Positions 1-5,513 of a stretch of 5,513 nt of DNA are shown here, piece after piece. Origin of the DNA: Candidatus Pacearchaeota archaeon (lineage in GTDB: Archaea > Nanoarchaeota > Nanoarchaeia > Pacearchaeales > GW2011-AR1). Each line of letters starts with the position of its first letter. The stretch's first letter is position 1. The notes below the pieces were generated by a model, which saw only the letters and a program-made list of their open reading frames with translations, searched no databases and was not told where the DNA came from. The position numbers and the translations under genes were made by a program. The stretch lies in NCBI GenBank assembly GCA_002686195.1, contig NZAS01000085.1, forward strand, positions 1 through 5,513. The letters run 5' to 3'.

Positions 1-2640
1 CAAATACAAAGCTTGAAATACAAAACCAATGGAGGCTGCGCCTCGATATGCATTCCCACTAGTGGAGTTCTTCCAGCCAGCAGTCCAATCTGTCAAAAAT
101 TCTCTAGCTGCATCTACTCCTTGTGTTACCGTGATTCTCGTGGCGACTGTAACTGAATCAGACCCAGAATCATCTTTTCCAGCATGTGCCGGCAGCATGT
201 CAGGGTCAGAGTCTTGCTGATCGCTCCACTTTTGGGATGTGTCTTCTCCTGTCAAATCTTCGTTCGCATACAGATTAAAGAGTGACTCCCATGAGTCAGA
301 ATAAAATGTAGGCAACTTATCTTGTATTGTCGCCAATAACTCTTCTTGATAATCTATTTGTGCCTGAAGATCTGCAATTATTTCTTGTAAAATTTCCTCA
401 TTTTCATATTCAGTAGCAAGCGTTTCATTATAGATCAAAGGAAAATCAGTAAAAGTGATTTCATATTCCTTGTCTATCGTTCCAGAATCATTCCAATAAT
501 CAACATGCAACTGAACATTGCTTGAGCCATTTTCCCAATATTGATATAAATATAAATTATTAAACTGCTCTAAAAACGATTCTAATTGTTCTAATGTGCC
601 AGCATAGGGGCCGATTCTATCACTGATCTTCTTGGAATCATCTATAATATCAGCAACGCTTCCACTAAATGTATCAAATAACAAATCACGATGCATATTA
701 TACAAAACAGGGCCCTTAACCCATGGCGCTTCATCTAAATTGTCCGACCAAGCTGTAGTAATATTGTCAACAAAAAATTTATTAAAAACCCCATCAATGT
801 TGTTATAACTACAGTTCTCTGCTGCCACGTCGTAATATTCTTGCATAGCCCCTGTCATAAAGCTAATATAGCTAGCAGTTATCGCTTTGATAACATCTAA
901 AGTATTATCTGTAACCCCTACAGTTGTCACGTATTCTTGATAATGGGGGCCGGCGCCATTTTCTAAGAAATCACTTTGAACATGGGACGAATATGGCATC
1001 AGATGAATATCTTGGAATTCGAAACACATCAAACGATAAGAGTCTTCTTCTTGATCTGGGAAGGCGAAATTGCGCAAAACAAGATAAGACTCTTCAGTGG
1101 TGCCGTCTACCAACTCTAAACTGACTGCCAATGATCCATTGTAATCCGCAGGAATCACGAAGTCCATTGAAGGATTAGAATCTAATACTCCATACATCAT
1201 TATTTCTATATCTTCGTCATAATATCCTTCTCTCCATTTTCTTTTAAGCGTCACGTCATCGACAGTTAATTTACTATTGGTAATTTCTTTTCCAAAAAAA
1301 CTTTCTATTTTAGAAACATCCACAACACCAGCTAAATTGCTGCCGGTGTGCATGAGCTTTTCATAATCAAAATAAAAGAATCCAGCATTCATCAAATAAT
1401 CTGACTCATAAGAGCCTGTTACATATTCAAGCTCAGTAGCTTCAGTAGATCTCAACGCGATGCTTGTCATATTCCATTTCTCATACAAGAATGTACCTTC
1501 TTCAAATTCCAATCCATCATAGGCGCCTGGTTGAGGCTCATATTGTTCTATTGCTGCAGGCTCTCTTAAATCAACGATCTTTGGATTAAGAACCAATTCC
1601 TTATGCAATAACCTTCCTTTTCTAACCGCTTTGTTGGCATTAAACAACTTGCGATTAAATCTCATATATAATTGTCCGCTAGGGGTAGTAACAAGTTTCT
1701 GTGGCCAAGCTTTTCTCACCACGTTTAAACGAGGCACTAAATCTGGTTCGGTGCCGTATTTTTCCAACACAAACGAAACGCTATCCACAACGCTTTCTAA
1801 AACTGTATCTGTTTTCGCTTTGGTTTGATATTCTTCTAACAAATCATTAAATGATTCAGTAATATCCTGATGAGTTATTCCATCGGGCGTATAATATTGC
1901 GACATTATAGATTGTAAAGGAACGCCATCAAACGGATCTCTTTCTTTATCTACCCAAATAATCTCAGCTTGGCCGGCAAGTTCATAATCTTCAATAACAA
2001 CTTCATAAGAAATTTCACTAACATTCTGATTTAATAAAACAGGATTTTCTTGCTCTTCTTCAATGTCTGTCGATGAATCGGAATAATCAAGAGTGGAAGA
2101 AAAAGCAAAAACAGTGAGACTATTTAAATCATTCCAACTTTCAATCACATTTGTCTGTCCCATGTCGGCATATAAATCAGCAATATCACTCAATGTCTCC
2201 GACAACGTAACTTCTGCCAACATCTTCAGGATCCGATTGCCCGCTTCATCATAAAGATAATTGTCGGTTGCTGTGAATTCTGAAAAGCTTAGTTGTTGGT
2301 ATTCTCCCGCAACATCAATCATTCTGTATCCTAGCTCTTCCCATCCCGAATGGGCGCCGGCTACATAATTAGTTGCATGCAAATAGCTAAATATGTTATT
2401 ACCCGTTTTCTGAATGATCTCCTCTGCGTAGTCTGAAGATATTACAAGGAAGAGGTAATAAGACAACTCTGCTAATCTTTCTTTAAGAGTGTCTTCGTCT
2501 TCATCTTCTGCCATTGTTATATAAAGCCCTAATTGCACTATTAATTTGCCATTAAAAACTTTTACTTTTTCGATACTTGGTGTGGGAAGATATTCTCCAA
2601 AATTCTTACGAGTATCTCCTCTTAAAATTAACTTTGACAT
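1..2640 (-). CDS. Very large putative phage virion protein, 3' end outside the window (880 codons seen)
   Basis: ATG at 2638-2640 opens a frame that runs without a stop for exactly 880 codons to position 1, so the C-terminus is missing. The start is supported by GGAG eight bases upstream and by the 13-base overlap with the gene before it. The next in-frame ATG, at codon 43, has no good ribosome site. The N-terminus reads MSKLILRGDTRKNFGEYLPTP, followed by a beta-like stretch, then an acidic helix (AEDEDEDTLKERL, residues 44-56). Residues 190-200 are a Glu/Asp-rich linker. Residues 300-355 form a basic patch (VPRLNVVRKAWPQK, NRKLFNANKAVRKGRLLHK) unlike the acidic remainder. Residues 470-560 look beta-rich. 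Residues 740-775 fit a coiled coil (LQEIIADLQAQIDYQEELL). Residues 792-830 are an Asp/Ser-rich linker leading into another folded-looking segment (TVATRITVTQGVDAAREFL). No enzyme motif, signal peptide or membrane span is apparent. Size, acidity and neighbours suggest a structural protein of the tail or baseplate, but no family is recognised. Confidence 0.92.
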   Translation of the reverse strand, partial: MSKLILRGDTRKNFGEYLPTPSIEKVKVFNGKLIVQLGLYITMAEDEDEDTLKERLAELSYYLFLVISSDYAEEIIQKTGNNIFSYLHATNYVAGAHSGWEELGYRMIDVAGEYQQLSFSEFTATDNYLYDEAGNRILKMLAEVTLSETLSDIADLYADMGQTNVIESWNDLNSLTVFAFSSTLDYSDSSTDIEEEQENPVLLNQNVSEISYEVVIEDYELAGQAEIIWVDKERDPFDGVPLQSIMSQYYTPDGITHQDITESFNDLLEEYQTKAKTDTVLESVVDSVSFVLEKYGTEPDLVPRLNVVRKAWPQKLVTTPSGQLYMRFNRKLFNANKAVRKGRLLHKELVLNPKIVDLREPAAIEQYEPQPGAYDGLEFEEGTFLYEKWNMTSIALRSTEATELEYVTGSYESDYLMNAGFFYFDYEKLMHTGSNLAGVVDVSKIESFFGKEITNSKLTVDDVTLKRKWREGYYDEDIEIMMYGVLDSNPSMDFVIPADYNGSLAVSLELVDGTTEESYLVLRNFAFPDQEEDSYRLMCFEFQDIHLMPYSSHVQSDFLENGAGPHYQEYVTTVGVTDNTLDVIKAITASYISFMTGAMQEYYDVAAENCSYNNIDGVFNKFFVDNITTAWSDNLDEAPWVKGPVLYNMHRDLLFDTFSGSVADIIDDSKKISDRIGPYAGTLEQLESFLEQFNNLYLYQYWENGSSNVQLHVDYWNDSGTIDKEYEITFTDFPLIYNETLATEYENEEILQEIIADLQAQIDYQEELLATIQDKLPTFYSDSWESLFNLYANEDLTGEDTSQKWSDQQDSDPDMLPAHAGKDDSGSDSVTVATRITVTQGVDAAREFLTDWTAGWKNSTSGNAYRGAASIGFVFQALYL
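316..423 (-). other. Predicted coiled-coil segment in the large left-hand protein
   Basis: Codons 740-775 of the gene starting at 2640 encode a highly charged helix with hydrophobic residues at roughly heptad spacing (the Leu/Ile series through LQEIIADLQAQIDYQEELLATIQDKL). It has no Pro or Gly until the Leu-Pro at its end. It is followed after about 16 residues by an Asp/Ser-rich linker. This is judged by eye. Such segments in phage structural proteins often serve oligomerisation, but that role is an inference here. Confidence 0.5.
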
Positions 2641-3623
2641 ATTTCAGGCTCCGTAGCTTGTCCATAGATGTCAACGAAAACAGCGGTATCATCGTCTTCG
2701 TCACATTCAATATCCATATCTATGTAATAAGATTCTTTATTAAATTGGCTAGCTCCTCGGCACGCTATCTCGTGATTAACTGCGAGATCCGTGTCAACAT
2801 CAAAATAATATTCGACGGTGCCAGATGTAACAGTATCAGGCGAAACCGATTCTTGAAAGGGAGAAACCATGAACCCATTTTCTATCTGAGGTATTAATGT
2901 TCTAAAATATTTTCGCTCTAAAGTATCCTTTTCATTAGGAGCCGAACCAGTTAAAATCTCAAACACTTCCATATCAAAATTTTCAGTTAAAATCTGAGTG
3001 TTTACCTCGTCTACATATAACAAAGCATCATCAGCTTCAAAAACAATAATCCGATTATCATAAAAGGTTCCATCGACTGTGTCAATAATATCTCGTACAT
3101 TCTCCGGATTAACTTCAAAAGATGCTTCCTCCGTAGTTAATGTATAATTTAATGTCATATTGATCTGAGGAGTTCGCTCTGAATTTTTAACATCAATGGC
3201 AGTCGAAGAAGAAATGCGCCCACTAAGGGGTACAACCTTCCATGCTGGTGCTAGCTGAGTATCAGCACTTAAATGTGCATCTCCGATTACTGAATTAAAA
3301 TGAAAAATATCCTGGGCAGGAGTTACCACTGTTGGTGTTACATCTACTTCAAAATAATTTAATGAACCATCCGTAGGAAAGGAACCCGACTCAATATCTC
3401 GAAACAACACAAAGCTTTCCAAATATTGAGTATCTTCTTTGATTCGCTTATGAATCTCATTTTGAGTCTCAGTTACGCCGGCGTACTTTCCATCATACAA
3501 AACATTATCATCGAGAAATGAATAATATACGGGCTTAAATGTGCCAATAGAAAGCAAGTAATGACCATATGGAGTCAACTTTAAATCATAAACGCGCTCT
3601 TTTTTATTAAGAAATTTTGCCAT
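2628..3623 (-). CDS. Putative phage structural protein of unknown role, 331 residues, complete
   Basis: Complete gene with ATG at 3621-3623 and TAA at 2628-2630. The start is supported by a purine-rich GAAGAGAG just upstream, inside the end of the preceding gene. The N-terminus (residues 1-48) is basic and aromatic: KKERVYDLKLTPYGHYLLSIG, then a PVYYSFLDDNVLYDGKYAG stretch. Residues 55-76 are a charged, probably helical segment. From about residue 86 to the end the pattern alternates hydrophobic and polar residues, suggesting mostly beta structure (for example TPQINMTLNYTLTT at 151-164, RIIVFEADDALLYVDEV at 191-207). The end is strongly acidic (DIECDEDDD at 304-312). No transmembrane segment, signal peptide or enzymatic motif is seen. 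The N-terminal block looks like that of hypothetical proteins in marine metagenomic phages, a recollection rather than a search result. It sits between two very large putative virion genes, three bases from one and overlapping the other, so a tail, neck or baseplate component is a reasonable guess. The specific function is unknown. Confidence 0.93.
   Translation of the reverse strand: MAKFLNKKERVYDLKLTPYGHYLLSIGTFKPVYYSFLDDNVLYDGKYAGVTETQNEIHKRIKEDTQYLESFVLFRDIESGSFPTDGSLNYFEVDVTPTVVTPAQDIFHFNSVIGDAHLSADTQLAPAWKVVPLSGRISSSTAIDVKNSERTPQINMTLNYTLTTEEASFEVNPENVRDIIDTVDGTFYDNRIIVFEADDALLYVDEVNTQILTENFDMEVFEILTGSAPNEKDTLERKYFRTLIPQIENGFMVSPFQESVSPDTVTSGTVEYYFDVDTDLAVNHEIACRGASQFNKESYYIDMDIECDEDDDTAVFVDIYGQATEPEICQS
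2649..2652 (-). promoter_or_regulatory. Ribosome-binding site of the 880-codon gene
   Basis: GGAG on the minus strand (in the context ACGGAGCC), eight bases upstream of the ATG at 2640. It lies wholly within the upstream gene, in the codons for Thr-Glu-Pro near its C-terminus. It favours this ATG over the in-frame ATG 42 codons downstream, which lacks such a sequence. Confidence 0.65.
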
Positions 3624-3626
3624 AGT

Positions 3627-5513
3627 TTAACTCTCTTCGGTTAGTCGCCTATTTCGGGCGCCAGTAGTACTTAAGTCTCCAACGGGGGTTGTTTGAGGTG
3701 CATCGACAGCAGAACCTTCTGGTTTTTCATACAAGACTTGCGCCTCAAATTTAACTAGCTCAACAAATGATACATAATCGTATGGCCAGTTAAAAGATAT
3801 ATTATAATCATCGTTACCATCGGCACGATTTTGACTTATTCGATTATGTAGAGGACCTGGCAAGTCAAAAGTTGCATTGCCGCCGGCGGTATTTGCTTGA
3901 GGAACCACTTGATCAAAATAATCTGTTTGGGATTTTTGATGGACTTTAAATACCATCCATCGCAGGTTTTCGTTGTCCATAAGGTTATTCTCGTATAACA
4001 ATTCGGTATTCATTAAATCATGTGCGGTAGATTGAACCTGGAATTCCATCTTTTTATAATTTCGAGGAGCAAGATTTTGCCAGATATAGGAAAGATCATC
4101 TTTATCTAATTTGTATTCAAACTCAAACATATACATCACAATCGGATCGACACTATCATTACTAAGAAAATCGAACTGTGGAGGTAACACATACCTATCC
4201 ATCTTTTGCAGTAAGAGTCTGATTGATTCGCCGGCAGCATCCAACGAATCTCCAGCGAGGCTACCCCTAGTTGCGGCACGAGCGGCGGAAAATCTTTCTT
4301 GTGAAATTTCAATAAACTTCTTCTTAGTGGCAGCTAAAGTATTGCTCATTCGAGATCTCTCAGTGCTATCCATGTCTCCCACTTCTAGAATATAGGGCAC
4401 TGCCACAATTGCTTCTTTAAGAGTTCGGGATTCCGCTAGTTCTCCCAGGCGCACCTTATCTGTATTCTCTTTAAATCCAAATAAATCAGTTAAAGATTTC
4501 ATTTTCTTATACAATCTTTGACCTTGGAAGGCACTATTGTCGTTATAAACAGAGCCAGAAAGTATCACATCATAATGATTCTTAAGCCAATCGTTTGGAA
4601 TGTCATCTATTTCTAAGAAAATTCCTTTGTTGGGATCTGGTTCGATAATACCAAATTGATGCCACATGCCACGTGGAACGGAACCGGAGCCATAATTAGC
4701 CGGAAGCGTAACACCGCTGCCCGACACCAAAGGCTTAAAACCAGTGTCGTTAAAATTTAACATTGGAGTTTCAAACTTGGACTGAATAACCCAGCGTTTA
4801 CCTATTGTTTGGTTGCGTGACATATTTTGATTGCCGAACTTGTCCATTTCTTGCAAAGATACGCTTTCCACTCCAAATAAGTTAACGCTAGCGCTTAACT
4901 GCATAGAATTTCCATTAACAACAGACGAGTTGTAAGGGGTTTTAAGGAGCACATCGCCTGTTTTGTAATCAGCACTAATCCAATTTGGAAGGAGTACATT
5001 GTAGGGCTCGCCGCCGCTAGATCGGATCCGTGCGCCGGGGTCAACACGCCAAAAAACTGTATCCATTTCGGCAAGGATCTTATCAAGAGTATACTCTCGA
5101 TTGTCTACAGGGCGAAAAATAAAGTCCACCCAAGATTCTCCATGATAGTAAGGAGGAGTATATGCCCAATTAAATCCGTTAAAACAATCAATAGGCACTT
5201 GATTAATTACATTGTTGTCGTCCTGGTCTCCTCCGCCTGGGCGGCCGCCAATATTTGGACCAAAAGCAGAAGGACGACTGTACATCGTAAATGATTCTCT
5301 GAGTGCATCGTTTTGGCGAGGATCCTGTGGCAATGGAAAGCCTTCGCCAGGGTAAAGATATTTCACCGCAGTACCAAGGGCGCCTGTGATGCGCGCGCCA
5401 CCAAATTTAGAATATCCATCATTGCCGGGCGGATTGTAGGCTCCACTTTCATAAGTATAAACACGTGAGCCGCTCATGCTACGTCTAATTTTTAGACGGG
5501 CACCGTACACTGC
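3627..5513 (-). CDS. Large putative phage virion protein, 5' end probably outside the window
   Basis: Stop-free reading frame of 629 codons ending in TAA at 3627-3629. The frame is still open at the right edge. The first possible start is a GTG at 5508-5510, and the first ATG is eleven codons further in; neither has a visible Shine-Dalgarno sequence, so this is probably the C-terminal part of a longer protein. Counting from the GTG: residues 84-100 form a Gly/Asp/Asn-rich low-complexity stretch. Residues 105-320 look beta-rich, with many aromatics (for example FWRVDPGARIRSSGG from 153). Residues 380-440 are helical and charged (ERSRM, KKKFIEISQERF). Residues 455-595 are again aromatic-rich (DDLSYIWQNLAPRNYKK near 471; NWPYDYVSFVELVKF near 574). 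The last 30 residues are a Pro/Thr/Ser-rich tail. No membrane segment, signal peptide or catalytic motif is visible. It resembles unassigned large structural proteins of marine phages, but no named family is recognised. Coding status is near certain; the virion role is inferred. Confidence 0.9.
   Translation of the reverse strand, partial: AVYGARLKIRRSMSGSRVYTYESGAYNPPGNDGYSKFGGARITGALGTAVKYLYPGEGFPLPQDPRQNDALRESFTMYSRPSAFGPNIGGRPGGGDQDDNNVINQVPIDCFNGFNWAYTPPYYHGESWVDFIFRPVDNREYTLDKILAEMDTVFWRVDPGARIRSSGGEPYNVLLPNWISADYKTGDVLLKTPYNSSVVNGNSMQLSASVNLFGVESVSLQEMDKFGNQNMSRNQTIGKRWVIQSKFETPMLNFNDTGFKPLVSGSGVTLPANYGSGSVPRGMWHQFGIIEPDPNKGIFLEIDDIPNDWLKNHYDVILSGSVYNDNSAFQGQRLYKKMKSLTDLFGFKENTDKVRLGELAESRTLKEAIVAVPYILEVGDMDSTERSRMSNTLAATKKKFIEISQERFSAARAATRGSLAGDSLDAAGESIRLLLQKMDRYVLPPQFDFLSNDSVDPIVMYMFEFEYKLDKDDLSYIWQNLAPRNYKKMEFQVQSTAHDLMNTELLYENNLMDNENLRWMVFKVHQKSQTDYFDQVVPQANTAGGNATFDLPGPLHNRISQNRADGNDDYNISFNWPYDYVSFVELVKFEAQVLYEKPEGSAVDAPQTTPVGDLSTTGARNRRLTEES
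3631..3638 (-). promoter_or_regulatory. Ribosome-binding site of the 331-residue gene
   Basis: On the minus strand this reads GAAGAGAG. Its GAGAG part lies seven bases before the ATG at 3623. It overlaps the last sense codons of the upstream gene (Glu-Glu-Ser), whose stop is only three bases from the start. The match to the anti-Shine-Dalgarno sequence is partial. The position supports the chosen start and suggests that ribosomes finishing the upstream gene can reinitiate here. Confidence 0.6.

Noticed and set aside
29..1124. Two short plus-strand open frames (29-220 and 924-1124)
   Set aside because: Both are antisense to the continuous 880-codon minus-strand frame and have no independent coding signal.
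1294..1300. Run of seven T on the minus strand (T TTT TTT), a possible -1 frameshift slippery site in the large left-hand gene
   Set aside because: A -1 shift meets a TAG within a few codons, no downstream stem or pseudoknot is evident, and the main frame stays open for hundreds of codons beyond.
1631..1828. Plus-strand open frame of 65 codons
   Set aside because: Antisense shadow of the large left-hand gene, short and without a supported start.
2796..2850. Possible calcium-binding Asp motif (DVDTDL) in the 331-residue protein
   Set aside because: The spacing does not fit an EF-hand loop: there is no Gly at the sixth place and no acidic residue at the twelfth. The protein is acidic throughout.
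2577..2897. Plus-strand open frame of 106 codons
   Set aside because: It lies antisense across the junction of two strong minus-strand genes. Its translation has no recognisable fold and there is no convincing ribosome site, so it is a shadow frame.
4111..4395. Plus-strand open frame of 94 codons
   Set aside because: Fully antisense to the large right-hand gene, whose frame is continuous and has sensible protein composition. The Ser/Leu-rich translation is typical of an antisense shadow.
4895..5086. Minus-strand open frame of 63 codons in a different frame from the main gene
   Set aside because: Wholly inside the large right-hand gene. It is an out-of-frame translation of that gene's codons with no ribosome site.
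5241..5248. GCGGCCGC 8-base palindrome
   Set aside because: Single occurrence inside Gly-Gly-Arg-Pro codons. No structure or repeat context supports a function.
5482..5498. Perfect hairpin, 6-base stem CGTCTA/TAGACG with a 5-base loop
   Set aside because: It lies within the coding frame, has only six base pairs and lacks a U-tract of terminator type. A match of this size is expected by chance, and it may simply encode Arg-Leu-Lys-Ile-Arg-Arg.

Overview
The window reads as an interior piece of an uncultured tailed-phage (Caudoviricetes) genome, most plausibly marine. The sequence is AT-leaning. It is packed with three long, co-oriented minus-strand genes that leave almost no non-coding DNA. 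The encoded proteins are long, acidic, soluble and rich in aromatics, Asn, Gly and Ser, with low Cys and no membrane segments or signal peptides, which is typical of virion structural proteins. The phage and virion assignments are inferences from architecture and a general resemblance to unassigned large structural proteins of marine metagenomic phages. No hallmark gene (terminase, portal, major capsid, polymerase) lies in the window.

Layout in the direction of transcription (right to left): (1) positions 5513 down to 3627 hold an approximately 627-629-codon gene whose reading frame is open to the right edge, so its true 5' end is probably outside. (2) Three bases later a complete 331-codon gene runs from 3623 to 2628. 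(3) Overlapping its last 13 bases, a third gene starts at 2640 and stays open for exactly 880 codons to the left edge, so its 3' end is missing. No promoter, terminator, RNA gene, CRISPR array, mobile element or attachment site was found. The only non-coding stretch is the 3-base gap at 3624-3626.

The tight spacing, with Shine-Dalgarno-like sequences placed inside the upstream genes, indicates one polycistronic message with translational coupling. That suggests the three products are made together, probably as parts of one virion substructure (tail, neck, baseplate or fibre region). None can be assigned a specific role from sequence alone. The main curiosities are the size and novelty of the two large truncated proteins and a marked excess of the GC-only palindromes GCCGGC and GGCGCC in an otherwise AT-leaning sequence. 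I see no evidence of a defence system, retroelement or other accessory system.
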